Positions 7,246-16,464 of a stretch of 33,685 nucleotides of DNA are shown piece by piece. The notes under the pieces were generated by a model that was not told the DNA's origin, did no database searches, and worked only from the letters and a program-made list of their open reading frames with translations. Source of the stretch: Smithella sp. M82 (GTDB lineage Bacteria > Desulfobacterota > Syntrophia > Syntrophales > Smithellaceae); contig MAEO01000012.1 in assembly GCA_001683985.1 (NCBI GenBank), positions 1 through 33,685 on the forward strand. The letters are read 5' to 3'. Each line of letters begins with the position of its first letter. The first letter of the stretch is position 1. Made by a program: the position numbers and the translations under genes.

Positions 7246-7959
7246 CTATGCTGCCGAATTCAGTAGTCCTTCTCCTTTATAGAAAATATTGTTTCTGGAA
7301 AACATTTCCTGCCATCCGCGAGGGGAACCACCGAAAAATTTATAATCATCATAATGATCAGCAACTATATCCCACACTATACAGCCATTTTTACGCTGTA
7401 TGCCGGGGAAAACAGGGCAATTTGTGATCAATAGACTTATTTCAGAGTCAGGAAATAATTTTTCCAGTAATTCGTATAATTGCACAAAAGTATCTTTGTT
7501 CATCGGAGTTTCATCTCTTTCCAGATGTGGAATATTTCCGTCACGGTTTCTTATAAACAGAACTCTCTTGTTCTTGGGGTCATTAAAAAATCTTTCAATG
7601 AGCATATCATATTTCTGCTTCAGCAGAGGTATTTGCTGCTCTATATTATCGTCAATAATTTTGTCGTCTTCTGTTTTCTTAAAGTCGTGATGATATAACA
7701 AATTATAATATGTATCTCTTACTGTGAGCAGGTCAGAAGATACTTCCAAATGGTTTATATTGAATAAATCATGGAATCTGCCCTCCAGTAACTTCCATAA
7801 AGCCTGAAAGGGCGTTATCCACCAGTCGAGAGGATAAGCGCGTTCAATGCCGAAATGAGCGCGAATGTTCCAGGTAAGCTCGCAGTTACAACCCAAGCTT
7901 ATTATTTTATCAAATTTATTAAATTTATCTGAGAATTCGGAAAGATTTTCCATAAACAT
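7246..7959 (-). CDS. DUF1796-type putative papain-like cysteine peptidase
   Basis: The roughly 237-residue protein shows the DUF1796 hallmarks near its N-terminus: SLGCNCELTWNIR, then YPLDWWITPFQALWKLLEGRF, with later FIRNRDG and a long variable remainder. DUF1796 proteins are described as putative papain-like cysteine peptidases, often near glycan or surface-polymer genes, but their substrates are unknown. There is no signal peptide. The open frame extends to ATG 7980, but an AGGTG site lies seven bases before ATG 7959, which I prefer. The gene stands alone between the E1 gene (convergent, about 260 bases away, with nothing I recognise in the gap) and tRNA-fMet. It is rich in Asn, Lys and Asp and looks more AT-rich than the flanking genes, a hint of acquisition. 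Confidence 0.72.
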   Translation of the reverse strand: MFMENLSEFSDKFNKFDKIISLGCNCELTWNIRAHFGIERAYPLDWWITPFQALWKLLEGRFHDLFNINHLEVSSDLLTVRDTYYNLLYHHDFKKTEDDKIIDDNIEQQIPLLKQKYDMLIERFFNDPKNKRVLFIRNRDGNIPHLERDETPMNKDTFVQLYELLEKLFPDSEISLLITNCPVFPGIQRKNGCIVWDIVADHYDDYKFFGGSPRGWQEMFSRNNIFYKGEGLLNSAA

Positions 7960-8032
7960 AATCATACACCTGTTTTGCAAAATAACCAGATTTTCGTTAT
8001 AATTATAAAAAAATCCTCTAAAAATACAAAAA

Positions 8033-8058
8033 GGAATTAGCTTTGTTAAGCTAATTCC
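8033..8058 (-). terminator. rho-independent terminator after tRNA-fMet
   Basis: A perfect 11-base-pair stem (8033-8043 with 8048-8058) closes a four-base loop. Reading on the minus strand it is followed by a T-rich run (complement of 8026-8032 and beyond). It lies 12 bases after the 3' end of tRNA-fMet, so it most likely ends that transcript and separates it from the DUF1796 gene. Confidence 0.8.
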
Positions 8059-8069
8059 CTGTAATTATT

Positions 8070-8146
8070 TGGTAGCGGGGGAAGGATTCGAACCTTCGGC
8101 CTTTGGGTTATGAGCCCAACGAGCTACCGGACTGCTCCACCCCGCG
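8070..8146 (-). tRNA. initiator tRNA-fMet (anticodon CAU)
   Basis: On the minus strand the 77-base gene begins CGCGGGGTGGAGCAG and ends with CCCCGCTA plus an encoded CCA. The anticodon loop CTCATAA gives CAU. Three consecutive G-C pairs (GGG/CCC) in the anticodon stem and an unpaired C1-U72 at the acceptor end are the hallmarks of the bacterial initiator. E. coli has C1-A72, so the mismatch is conserved but the base differs. A promoter lies upstream and a terminator downstream, so it is transcribed as a single unit. Confidence 0.96.
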
Positions 8147-8172
8147 ACATTGCCATATTTAAAATCGTGGAC

Positions 8173-8201
8173 TTTACACCATTATCTCCCATTTTTGTCA
8201 A
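8173..8201 (-). promoter_or_regulatory. sigma70-type promoter for tRNA-fMet
   Basis: Reading on the minus strand, TTGACA (complement of 8196-8201) is followed after exactly 17 bases by TGTAAA (complement of 8173-8178). The -35 is perfect and the -10 is fair. The start point would be about 20 bases before the mature tRNA. Its layout is nearly the same as that of the tRNA-Leu promoter at 191-219. Confidence 0.7.
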
Positions 8202-8274
8202 GGAGTTATTTTGATAACTTCCCTGTAAATTGCGCTTGAACACAATTGCTTAAGATAAATTTGGTTTAAGATGG

Positions 8275-9120
8275 CTATTGGGTTATGTAACCCATAAATC
8301 GGTAGATAAGTTTGGCCGCCATAAAATCCGGTGCAACAGTGCCCGGAATCGGTGCAAGCTCTACTACGTCAAAACCGCGTATCTTACAGGAGCTTGCAAC
8401 TAACTTCAGCAGGCGCAAAACATCTTGCCAGTATAAACCACCGGGTTCGGGTGTGCCCGTTGAAGGCATTATGGAAGGATCAAAAACATCCAGATCAATA
8501 GTAACAAAAACGTCGCCGCTCAGGTCCTTGCAAATTGTTTTGAACCAGTCTTTTTTTTCGACAGCGAAATCGGCGCTATAGGATTTTACTTTGCTTTGCT
8601 GTAAAAAATCCGCTTCTTCTTTGCTCATGCTTCTGATACCAACCTGAATCAACGGACAGATTTCGGAAATTCTTCTGGCAACAGAAGCATGGCTATAAGG
8701 GCTTCCCTGATAGCTTTCCCGCAAATCGGCATGAGCATCCAATTGTAGCGCTTTTAACTGGGGATATTTCTCTTTTAATGCCTGTACTGCTCCAAGACTG
8801 ATACTGTGTTCTCCTCCCAGCATCACCGGAATTTTGTTAAGATCGGCGATCTTGGCAATTTTTTTACGCACAATATTTGTCATATTCTTCGGTCCGCGCG
8901 AATCGACCGGAAGCGGCAGCGTTGTGTGAATGCCGGCCAGATATGTTTCCTTTTTTAATTCTTCGTCATAGAGTTCCATATTGGTTGAAGCTTCGATGAT
9001 AGCCGCCGGCCCCCGGCGGCTTCCCGGCTGATAAGTGGAAGTCAGATCATACCCAACGGGCACAACAACAAATAAAGCATCGCGCAATGAATGCGCCGGA
9101 TAAATTCCTCCAAAGTTCAT
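8275..9120 (-). CDS. speB: agmatinase-family ureohydrolase
   Basis: The roughly 281-residue enzyme has all the metal-binding signatures of the arginase/agmatinase family: GGEHS, DAHADLR, DLDVFDPS and a final VELAP segment, so the two-manganese centre should be intact. Agmatinase splits agmatine into putrescine and urea for polyamine synthesis. Relatives acting on other guanidino compounds look alike, so the substrate is not certain. The open frame begins with GTG at 9135, but ATG 9120 is preceded by TGAGG at about eight bases and is the better start. No arginine decarboxylase or spermidine synthase gene lies beside it in this window. The LpxH-like gene ends just upstream on the same strand, so the two may be co-transcribed. 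Confidence 0.85.
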   Translation of the reverse strand: MNFGGIYPAHSLRDALFVVVPVGYDLTSTYQPGSRRGPAAIIEASTNMELYDEELKKETYLAGIHTTLPLPVDSRGPKNMTNIVRKKIAKIADLNKIPVMLGGEHSISLGAVQALKEKYPQLKALQLDAHADLRESYQGSPYSHASVARRISEICPLIQVGIRSMSKEEADFLQQSKVKSYSADFAVEKKDWFKTICKDLSGDVFVTIDLDVFDPSIMPSTGTPEPGGLYWQDVLRLLKLVASSCKIRGFDVVELAPIPGTVAPDFMAAKLIYRFMGYITQ

Positions 9121-9159
9121 ATGTTCAATCCTCACTAATCGTTAAATTTAAGTATATAT

Positions 9160-9933
9160 CTATGACCGGTAATACCTCAGAAAAAAATTGCCGTCTTCAT
9201 AGTATAGAAAAGAGTAGTAACTTATCCAGTCACCCAGCGTAACAAAAGTCTTTTTCTTTTCCGCGATAGTGTAGTTGTTGAAGCTTGGCACATGACAGTG
9301 ACCCATAATTACCGCGTCATAATTTTCCTGAAACATGGCTAATGCAAAAGATTCCATTTTCTTAACCAGCGCGTCGCCGTCTTCGACCGTCAGTTCTTTA
9401 CTGGCAGTAGAAGTAAGTCCGGCCATTTTCCATCTGATGGTGGCCGGAATCAAACGCTGAATGTTGTAAAAAATGCGGCTGCGTAAAATCTTGCGAAACA
9501 ATAAGTATTTGGTATTGTTGCTGTCGGTGGTGTCACCGTGCGCAATCAAAACATTTAAATTGTCCAGTTGGGCATTGGTCATTTCTTCAAATACTTCCAT
9601 TTCCAAAACATCGTTGAAATATTCTCCCATAAAGAAATCGTGATTGCCTTCGCTCAAATGAATGCGAATTCCTATTTTTTTTAGTTCGATTAATTTATTA
9701 ATCATCGGCTTAAATTCCGGATTAATTTTTTCCTTACGGCAAAACCAGTAATCGAATAAATCTCCGGCTATATAAAGATCGTTAATTTTTGCCGTAACTA
9801 TGTCCGTTGCGTTATTGTTAATTTGTGCCGGAATATTTCCTTCTTTAACATCATCAAGAAAATTCAACAGTTTTTTATATCTGTTATCGCTGAACTTCCG
9901 TAAATGGGCGTCAGAAATGAAAATGGCTTTCAT
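9160..9933 (-). CDS. LpxH-like metallophosphatase (UDP-2,3-diacylglucosamine diphosphatase)
   Basis: This 257-residue calcineurin-type phosphoesterase has the motifs SDAHL, GDLFDYW, GNHDFF, AHGDTTD and GHCHVP, which supply the two-metal site. GDLFDYWF, GNHDFF and the position of GHCHVP fit LpxH, which cleaves UDP-2,3-diacylglucosamine to lipid X in lipid A synthesis on the inner membrane face. The product is slightly longer than E. coli LpxH (about 240). A Kdo-pathway gene lies divergently upstream and lpxC lies 10 kb away, which fits, but some deltaproteobacteria use LpxI or LpxG for this step. It could also be a general metallophosphoesterase. Confidence 0.7.
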   Translation of the reverse strand: MKAIFISDAHLRKFSDNRYKKLLNFLDDVKEGNIPAQINNNATDIVTAKINDLYIAGDLFDYWFCRKEKINPEFKPMINKLIELKKIGIRIHLSEGNHDFFMGEYFNDVLEMEVFEEMTNAQLDNLNVLIAHGDTTDSNNTKYLLFRKILRSRIFYNIQRLIPATIRWKMAGLTSTASKELTVEDGDALVKKMESFALAMFQENYDAVIMGHCHVPSFNNYTIAEKKKTFVTLGDWISYYSFLYYEDGNFFLRYYRS

Positions 9934-10175
9934 ACTTTAATTCCGTAAATTTGATTAGAAAATGTTGTAGCAGATACCTTTTGTCAGGTCAATCCTGTGG
10001 TTTTGTTCCCATAAAATAATCGGGTAGTGCCAAATTCTTAAATACTTGAAAAAAATCATTTTAATGACAGTCTGCTTTAATTCATTCTTGTTTTGTCCGT
10101 GTTTTTTTGCTAATTTTAAAAAGGTTAATCCGGTTCAAAAATATTAATTTTCATTATTAAATAAAGGCAGAAACA

Positions 10176-11171
10176 ATGATAAAGAGACAAAACATAATCA
10201 AACGGGCAAAAGAAGTATTAAAAATAGAGGCACGCAGCATTTTGCAACTGGTCGATAAAATTGACGACAACTTTGCCCGTGCCGTGAATTTAATTTGTAA
10301 ATCCAAGGGAAGAGTTATCATTACCGGTATCGGCAAGTCAGGCCTGATCGGCAGGAAAATTGTAGCCACCCTGACAAGCACGGGGACGCCGGCGCTTTTT
10401 TTACATCCTGTTGAAGGTATTCATGGTGATCTGGGTATTGTCACCAGGGGAGACATATTGCTGGCCATTTCCAATAGCGGTGAAACTGGTGAGCTTATGC
10501 CGATTATTAATTCCGTTCGTCATACAGGCGCTCCGATTATTGCTTTTACCGGCAATATGACGTCGACTCTTGCCCGGGTAAGCGATATAGTCATTGACGT
10601 TTCAGTGGAAAAAGAAGCCTGTCCTTTCGGTCTTGCTCCTACTTCCAGTTCTACAGCCGCTTTGGCAATCGGCGATGCTTTGGCCATTGTTCTTATTGAT
10701 GAAAAGCAATTTAAAGAAAAAGATTTTTATAGATTTCATCCGGGCGGAAATCTGGGCACCAGGTTAAGAGAGACCGTAAAGGATGCCATGATTACCGGGA
10801 AACAAATTCCCAAAATTCTTGCGGGAAAATCTGTCAAAAAAGCGGTGCGGGAAATTAATGCTAAAAATGTCGGATTTGTTTTAATTACCGACAAGAAAAA
10901 TAAACTTCTGGGGATTTTTACTGACGGCGATGTGCGTCGCATGATTAGCAATGGAATATCTTTTGAAGGGAAAATTATTAATGAGGTTATGACTAAAAAT
11001 CCTCAGACTATAGATGAAAATATTTCTCTGGCTCAGACATTGGAACTAATGCAGAAAAAAGAAATAACTTCCTTTGCCGTAGTTAATGGGAAAAAGGAAT
11101 TGAAGGGATATATCCACCTGCATGATATTTTAGGACGGGGCGGATCGGTTAATATTTCAGTGAATCAATAA
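10176..11171 (+). CDS. kdsD: D-arabinose-5-phosphate isomerase (KpsF/GutQ/KdsD family)
   Basis: The 331-residue protein has an N-terminal sugar-isomerase (SIS) domain at about residues 35-180 (GIGKSGLIGRKI, SNSGETGE, APTSST) and two CBS domains at about 205-265 and 275-325. This is the usual length and order for KdsD/KpsF, which converts ribulose-5-phosphate to arabinose-5-phosphate, the first step of Kdo synthesis for lipopolysaccharide. Paralogues (GutQ, KpsF) share the layout, so the symbol reflects the role rather than proven orthology. ATG 10176 follows AAAGGCAG at good spacing. The gene is divergent from the LpxH-like gene across a 242-base gap and is followed 21 bases on by the carbonic-anhydrase-like gene. 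Confidence 0.85.
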   Translation: MIKRQNIIKRAKEVLKIEARSILQLVDKIDDNFARAVNLICKSKGRVIITGIGKSGLIGRKIVATLTSTGTPALFLHPVEGIHGDLGIVTRGDILLAISNSGETGELMPIINSVRHTGAPIIAFTGNMTSTLARVSDIVIDVSVEKEACPFGLAPTSSSTAALAIGDALAIVLIDEKQFKEKDFYRFHPGGNLGTRLRETVKDAMITGKQIPKILAGKSVKKAVREINAKNVGFVLITDKKNKLLGIFTDGDVRRMISNGISFEGKIINEVMTKNPQTIDENISLAQTLELMQKKEITSFAVVNGKKELKGYIHLHDILGRGGSVNISVNQ

Positions 11172-11192
11172 TTGCCGGGGGAAATAATAATC

Positions 11193-11717
11193 ATGGCGCT
11201 TTATGAGTTTGACGGTAAGGGACCGCAGGTGCCTTCCGATTCTTTTGTTTACCCTGATGCTGTTTTAATTGGTGACATAAAATTAGCTCATGAATGCCTG
11301 ATTGTCCCCGGTGTTTCCATCCGTGCAGATTTCGGACCTGTCGTCATCGGCAATCGTTCCAACGTTCAGGATAATTCCGTTATTCATGTTTATCCCGATT
11401 CCCGGGTTGTAATTGAAGAGGATGTCACTATTGCTCACGGTACTATTCTTCATGATGTCATCATCAAATCAAGGTGTGTGATTGGTATAGGAGCTATTTT
11501 ACTTTTTAACTCTGTTTGCGAGGAAGATGTTTTTGTGTCGGTGGGTTCAATTGTACCGAAAGGTATGCATATACCTGCCGGTAAAGTAGTTGCCGGCAAT
11601 CCGGCAAAAATTACTCATGATGTCACTGATGAACAAAAAATGATGGCGAAAGCCGGCATTGACTATTATTGTGACATTTGCAGAAAATATATCGCTATGA
11701 TAAAGGCGGTAATTTGA
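11193..11717 (+). CDS. gamma-class carbonic anhydrase-like left-handed beta-helix protein
   Basis: The 174-residue protein is made of hexapeptide repeats forming a left-handed beta helix. It has the three expected zinc-ligand histidines, in SVIHVYPD and TIAHGTILHD, and the NVQDNSVIH segment. Family members (Cam/CamH, YrdA, PaaY) are trimers; some hydrate CO2 and many have no proven activity. ATG 11193 has GGGGGA eight bases upstream and is preferred over an in-frame TTG at 11172. The gene follows the KpsF-type isomerase closely and is probably transcribed with it, without an obvious functional link. Confidence 0.85.
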   Translation: MALYEFDGKGPQVPSDSFVYPDAVLIGDIKLAHECLIVPGVSIRADFGPVVIGNRSNVQDNSVIHVYPDSRVVIEEDVTIAHGTILHDVIIKSRCVIGIGAILLFNSVCEEDVFVSVGSIVPKGMHIPAGKVVAGNPAKITHDVTDEQKMMAKAGIDYYCDICRKYIAMIKAVI

Positions 11718-11787
11718 TTTGAAAGAAATTCGTTGTAATTAATTTATAAAAGGCAAGAAAGCAGATTGGTATTAAAAGGAGGCTAAT

Positions 11788-12291
11788 ATGTTTCATAGAA
11801 GGTACATAATAATTTGCCTTGCGCTTATTTGTGTTTTATTTCTGATATCTACTGTGGAAGCACAGAAAATAATGAGTATACAAATCAAGGAGAGCCAACT
11901 GCGTATTACGCCATCATTTCTTGGCAAAATTACAGCAAAGCTGTCTTACGGTGAGCGCGTGACAGTCTTGCAGGAGAAAGGAGCCTGGAAAAAGGTATCA
12001 ATACCAGGTAAAAATGTTCAGGGATGGATTCATGAAACTGCGCTGACCAGTAAAAGTATAGTTTTAAAGGCCGGGCGGGGCACGGTAGGAACATCTGTGA
12101 CCGGCAGGGAAATTGCTCTTGCCGGCAAGGGCTTCAACGAAGAAGTGGAAGCACAATACAAAAAAAACAACAAGAATCTTGACTACACATGGATAAACCA
12201 AATGGAAACAATGAAAGTGTCGCCGGAGCAGATGGAAGATTTTATTGCCGGTGGTAATTTGGTGTTCGGCGCGGAAGGAAGCAATCCATGA
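11788..12291 (+). CDS. exported protein with a bacterial SH3 domain
   Basis: The 167-residue protein begins with a typical signal peptide (MFHRRYIIICLALICVLFL … VEA) cut near residue 25. A bacterial SH3 domain follows at about residues 30-90, with an LRITPSFLGKITAKLSYGE opening and WKKVSIPG, GWIHETAL in the core. The last 75 residues are hydrophilic and unfamiliar. SH3b domains usually bind peptidoglycan or mediate protein contacts in the envelope. Start ATG 11788 has a strong AAAGGAGGC site. Its stop overlaps the start of the M48 protease gene by four bases, so the two are translationally coupled and probably act together in the periplasm. Confidence 0.8.
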   Translation: MFHRRYIIICLALICVLFLISTVEAQKIMSIQIKESQLRITPSFLGKITAKLSYGERVTVLQEKGAWKKVSIPGKNVQGWIHETALTSKSIVLKAGRGTVGTSVTGREIALAGKGFNEEVEAQYKKNNKNLDYTWINQMETMKVSPEQMEDFIAGGNLVFGAEGSNP

Positions 12292-13202
12292 ATAAGTTAT
12301 CTCGTTATGCAATATTACTGACATTAGCAGCCTTAACTGGTTGCGCGGCAGTGGAGACAGTTACTACCATTGCCACGGATGTAGGTGTGCAGTCCGGGGC
12401 TCTCACCAAGGCTCAGGGCGAATCCATCCGCAGGAGCACGCAGGCTGTGTCCAGAAGTATGGAAGATTTTACACCGGAACAGGAATACTATATCGGCAGG
12501 TCTGTCGGCGCTGTGGTTCTTACAAAATATTCTGTTTTGTCGGATGCAAAAATCAATGCATATCTCAATCTGCTGGGCCAGACACTGGCGATGGCTTCGG
12601 ATATGCCGGAGTTGTTCGGAGGTTATCATTTCCTGGCTTTAGATTCGGATGATATCAATGCTTTTGCCACGCCCGGCGGTCATATTTTTGTTACGCGCGG
12701 ATTGATTCGCTGCTGCCGGACGGAAGACGCACTGGCTGCTGTTCTGGCTCACGAAATCGGCCATGTTCAGTTAAGACATGGGATGAAGGCAATTGAAAAA
12801 GGGCGCGTGACAGAAGCTCTTGCGATTTTGGTACAGGAAAGTGCAAAATCCTTCGGTTCGGAGGATGTCATAAAATTAACCCGGGAGTTTGGCGGTGCGA
12901 TTTCCGACATTGCCAATACCATGATCAACAACGGTTATTCCCGTGCCTATGAATATCAGGCCGATGCGGTGTCTGTAACAATTCTCAAACGAACAGGCTA
13001 TAATCCGGCCGCATTGATTGATATGTTGAATGTCATGGCGAGGCAAATGAAACCCGGCGGTAATGATTTTGCCAGGACTCATCCTTCACCTCAGAGCAGA
13101 ATTGCCGAATTGAAAGACAACAGCAGAATAGCTCTGACCTCAATTGAGCCACCGGCTGTGCGCAAGGAAAGGTTTACGAAAGCTGTAGGGCATTTATTGT
13201 AG
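12288..13202 (+). CDS. M48-family zinc metalloprotease lipoprotein (BepA/LoiP-like)
   Basis: The 304-residue protein has a lipoprotein signal (LAALTGC, lipid-modified Cys about residue 19) and the M48 zinc site: HEIGH at 155-159, with the third ligand Glu222 and Asp226 in YEYQAD. Near the end is RTHPSPQSRI, the substrate-side histidine region seen in BepA, LoiP and YfgC. These proteases act in the periplasm on misfolded or stalled outer-membrane proteins. There is no C-terminal TPR domain like that of BepA, so it is closer to the short LoiP/YcaL kind. The start overlaps the SH3 gene (ATGA), which suggests an operon. Confidence 0.9.
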   Translation: MNKLSRYAILLTLAALTGCAAVETVTTIATDVGVQSGALTKAQGESIRRSTQAVSRSMEDFTPEQEYYIGRSVGAVVLTKYSVLSDAKINAYLNLLGQTLAMASDMPELFGGYHFLALDSDDINAFATPGGHIFVTRGLIRCCRTEDALAAVLAHEIGHVQLRHGMKAIEKGRVTEALAILVQESAKSFGSEDVIKLTREFGGAISDIANTMINNGYSRAYEYQADAVSVTILKRTGYNPAALIDMLNVMARQMKPGGNDFARTHPSPQSRIAELKDNSRIALTSIEPPAVRKERFTKAVGHLL

Positions 13203-13285
13203 AAAAAATTGATTTGTTGGATGAAAAAGCAATCTTTTATAAATTTTATGATCGCCGATGTTTATATTCAATCGGGATTTGAGAT

Positions 13286-15430
13286 ATGGTTTTTCAAAAA
13301 ATAGTCAAATCCAAACTTATGCAGGGATTGCTGGCGGGAATAGCCGGTTTCGCCGTTGCGCTGATTTTCTTTTTGCCTGGCTTTCTGGATCGCTGGGAAG
13401 TAAAGACCTGGGACTGGCGGGTCAATATGATGGCAAAACCCTCTCAGCACACCAAAGAAATCCGCTTGATTATGCTGGATCAGAACTCTTTGGACTGGGC
13501 TAAAAACGAAAACGGTTTGTCCTGGCCCTGGCCGCGTGAAGTTTACAATATGATTATTCAATTCTGTAAACGCGCCGGTGCCCGGTCATTAGCCTTTGAT
13601 GTGCTTTTTACCGAGCCTTCCAAATACGGCGTAGCGGATGATCAGTCCTTTGCATCTGAGATCAGCGGTTTTAAACATTTTGTAGGAGCTGTTTTTCTTA
13701 GCCATTCTGAAGGCAGTGAAAAAAGCTGGCCTTCTTTTGCTCCTGTGCCGAAACTAAATGTTCAGGGAATTGACTCGTGGCTTACTGATACAGAAAGTCA
13801 TTCTGTTTTTGAACGGGCATCCTTTCCTGTTGCGGAAATATCGTCTACTGCCGGTGTTTTGGCTAATGTGCACATGAATCCGGATTCGGATAGCGTTTAT
13901 CGCCGGGCGGCGCTCTTTGAAATATTTGACAATAAGATTTTGCCGTCACTGGCGCTGGCAAGTTATATGTCGTCTCAACCGGATATTCCTTTGAAAATTT
14001 ATCATGAACGTTTAATGTTAGGCGATAGTGTCATCCCTGTCGATAAAGCAGGGAAGATAATCCTTAATTTTCGGGGACCTTCGGGAACACACATAGCTTA
14101 CAGCGCTGCATCGGTTATTCAAAGCGAACTGCGTCTGCAAAACGGAGAAACTCCATCAGTTAACCCGGAAGATTTCAAAAATGCTTATGTTTTTTTCGGG
14201 TTTACAGCTCCGGGACTTTTTGATCTGCGTCCCACACCGGTATCCGGTGTTTATCCAGGCGTGGAAATTTCGGCTACGATGCTGGATAATCTGCTGAGCA
14301 ATGATTTCATGCGGCCTGTTCCATCTGCCGTGGTGATCATTTTGACCTTGCTTGTTGTTCTTTTGGCAGGTATTGCCACCTCTTCGGTATCCGGCATTTC
14401 CAGAAGCGTTTTGATTTATGTTCTCTTTATCTGCGTGCCGGTTATTCTTTGTCTGGTTGCTTACCGTTTGGGATTCTGGTTGCCGCTGGTGGTGCAGGAG
14501 ACAGGCGTTGCCGTTACGCTTTTCAGCGCCGGTCTGATTTATTACACAACCGAAGGACGGCAGAAGGCCTTTATCAAGAGCGCCTTCAAACAGTATTTGA
14601 GTCCGGCAGTTATCGAACAGATTATTGTGCATCCGGAGCGTCTGAAGCTTGGCGGTGAGAGGCGCGAACTTTCCATTTTTTTCTCCGATCTGGAAGGTTT
14701 TACCGGTCTCTCCGAAGGGCTTGACCCTGAAGCGTTGACCAATTTGCTGAATGTTTATCTGACGGCCATGACGGATATTATTCAGGAAGAGGGCGGCACG
14801 GTGGACAAATATGAAGGAGATGCAATTATTGCCTTCTGGAACGCGCCACTGGAGCAGCAGGATCACGCGGTTCGCTGTGTCCGTGCTGTGCTTAGATGCC
14901 AGGCTAAACTGGCCGAGATGCGTCCGAAATTTAAGGAGATCATCGGTAAAGATTTGAAGATGCGTATCGGAGTCAATACCGGTCACGCAGTTGTCGGCAA
15001 CATGGGATCCCATTCACGGTTTGATTATACGATGATTGGAGATGCCGTTAATCTGGCGGCGCGTCTGGAAGGCATCAATAAACAGTTCGGCACATATGTT
15101 TTGATTTCGGAATCCACGATGAAAAAAATGGCCGGCGCTTACCCGGTACGGGAGATTTCCCGCGTTGCTGTTGTCGGTAGGTGCGAACCGGTGGTAGTTT
15201 ATGAGCCGATGCTGCCGGAGGATATCAGCGATCAGAAGCAACAGGTAATGAAGAAATTTGCCGAAGGACTGAAACTTTTCTATTCCGGAGATTTTCAACA
15301 AGCGCAAAACATTTTTTCCGGTCTTGCCCGGGATGACCCGGCGGCACGTTCTTACGTTGCCCAATGCCGCGAACTTATTGAAAATCCACCGAAAGATTGG
15401 AATAGAGTCTGGGTAATCACCACGAAATAG
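13286..15430 (+). CDS. CHASE2-domain class III adenylate/guanylate cyclase
   Basis: The 714-residue protein has one N-terminal membrane segment (about residues 12-32), an extracytoplasmic CHASE2 sensor domain (about 40-340), three membrane helices (about 345-425) and a class III cyclase domain (about 450-625). Both metal aspartates are present (SDLEGFT and KYEGDAI), as are GVNTGHAVVGN and the YTMIGDAVNLAARLE segment. The lysine before EGD favours ATP as substrate. A short C-terminal tail has one or two TPR-like helices (FAEGLKLFYSGDFQQAQNIF). It would make cAMP in response to a periplasmic signal. The gene stands 83 bases after the M48 gene, and co-transcription is possible but not evident. 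Confidence 0.9.
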   Translation: MVFQKIVKSKLMQGLLAGIAGFAVALIFFLPGFLDRWEVKTWDWRVNMMAKPSQHTKEIRLIMLDQNSLDWAKNENGLSWPWPREVYNMIIQFCKRAGARSLAFDVLFTEPSKYGVADDQSFASEISGFKHFVGAVFLSHSEGSEKSWPSFAPVPKLNVQGIDSWLTDTESHSVFERASFPVAEISSTAGVLANVHMNPDSDSVYRRAALFEIFDNKILPSLALASYMSSQPDIPLKIYHERLMLGDSVIPVDKAGKIILNFRGPSGTHIAYSAASVIQSELRLQNGETPSVNPEDFKNAYVFFGFTAPGLFDLRPTPVSGVYPGVEISATMLDNLLSNDFMRPVPSAVVIILTLLVVLLAGIATSSVSGISRSVLIYVLFICVPVILCLVAYRLGFWLPLVVQETGVAVTLFSAGLIYYTTEGRQKAFIKSAFKQYLSPAVIEQIIVHPERLKLGGERRELSIFFSDLEGFTGLSEGLDPEALTNLLNVYLTAMTDIIQEEGGTVDKYEGDAIIAFWNAPLEQQDHAVRCVRAVLRCQAKLAEMRPKFKEIIGKDLKMRIGVNTGHAVVGNMGSHSRFDYTMIGDAVNLAARLEGINKQFGTYVLISESTMKKMAGAYPVREISRVAVVGRCEPVVVYEPMLPEDISDQKQQVMKKFAEGLKLFYSGDFQQAQNIFSGLARDDPAARSYVAQCRELIENPPKDWNRVWVITTK

Positions 15431-15482
15431 TAGTGACACTCGCTGAGAGCAAATGAAATGAAGCTTGAAGCGTAAGTTGAAC

Positions 15483-15510
15483 TATCCCCGAAGCGAAGCG
15501 TATGGGGATA
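15483..15510. repeat. hairpin in the gap before yebC
   Basis: A seven-base arm TATCCCC (15483-15489) pairs with GGGGATA (15504-15510) around a loop containing two GAAGCG copies. It lies 50 bases after the adenylate cyclase stop. No T run follows, so it is not a convincing terminator. It may be a small repeat-derived element, and the remaining 140 bases before yebC hold nothing I recognise. Confidence 0.4.
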
Positions 15511-15651
15511 AATTTTCATAAAAGCAAGAGCTATTCTTTGATATTATCTTTGATTTAGAAGCGGTAATTTAAGTTACGAAGCAATAAACTTTACAAGCTT
15601 ATTTGCTTGTGTTAATAGAAAAAAGGATGAAAATTATTAAGGAGAAGTAAC

Positions 15652-16401
15652 ATGTCCGGCCATTCCAAATGGAGCACTATTAAAAGGAAAAAAGGCGCGA
15701 TAGACGCCAAACGCGGTAAGATATTTACCAAGATTATCAAGGAAATAACCCTGGCGGCAAGGCTCGGCGGTGGTGATATAGATGGCAATGCTCGTCTCAG
15801 GCAAGCGGTGATGCTGGCTAAGGAAGAAAATATGCCCAAGGATAACATCGAACGCGCGATTAAAAAAGGCACTGGCGGCGACCAGGGCGCTGCTGCTTTT
15901 GAAGAAGTGACCTATGAAGGTTATGGTCCGGGCGGGGCGGCGGTTCTTGTGGAAATCATGACCGACAACAAAAACAGAACTGTGTCGGAAATCAGGCATA
16001 TCTTCTCCAAACACGGAGGCAATCTTGGTGAGAACGGTTGTGTGTCGTGGATTTTCTCAAAAAAGGGAAGTATTATCATTGATAAAAAAGCTGTCGATGA
16101 AAATACCCTTATGGAGCATGCTCTGGAGGCCGGAGCGGAAGATGTAAAAAGCGAAGACGGTGAATACGAAGTAATTACGGATCCAGCTTCCTTTGAAGTT
16201 GTCAAAAAGGCGCTGGATGACAGGGGAATCAAACATCTGGAAGCGCGGATCAGTATGATTCCTTCCAATACGGTTAAACTGGAAGTCAACAAAGCAGAAC
16301 AAATGCTCAAAATGATGGAAAAACTCGAAGACAATGACGATGTTCAAAATGTTTATTCCAATTTTGATATAGATGAAGAAGTTATGAAAAAATTAAGCTA
16401 G
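15652..16401 (+). CDS. yebC: YebC/PmpR-family regulatory or translation-associated protein
   Basis: The 249-residue protein starts with the family signature [23 protein letters not shown] and has the GYGPGGAA segment in the middle, with the usual length and no missing parts. YebC-type proteins were long described as DNA-binding regulators, and more recent work links some of them to ribosomes stalled on proline-rich stretches. It is very often found next to ruvC, as here. ATG 15652 has a strong AAGGAG site. A palindromic repeat separates it from ruvC, so a break or processing point in the transcript is possible. Confidence 0.95.
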   Translation: MSGHSKWSTIKRKKGAIDAKRGKIFTKIIKEITLAARLGGGDIDGNARLRQAVMLAKEENMPKDNIERAIKKGTGGDQGAAAFEEVTYEGYGPGGAAVLVEIMTDNKNRTVSEIRHIFSKHGGNLGENGCVSWIFSKKGSIIIDKKAVDENTLMEHALEAGAEDVKSEDGEYEVITDPASFEVVKKALDDRGIKHLEARISMIPSNTVKLEVNKAEQMLKMMEKLEDNDDVQNVYSNFDIDEEVMKKLS

Positions 16402-16464
16402 CGGATGCCGGACTGCTATTGGCTCTGTGTTGTTATTGGATCTTTGAAAAGTGACTCTCAGCAT

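Noticed and set aside
14156..15013. A 285-codon frame on the minus strand within the cyclase gene
   Set aside because: It lies entirely opposite the well-supported cyclase domain, and its His/Asn/Gln-rich composition is that of an antisense shadow frame.
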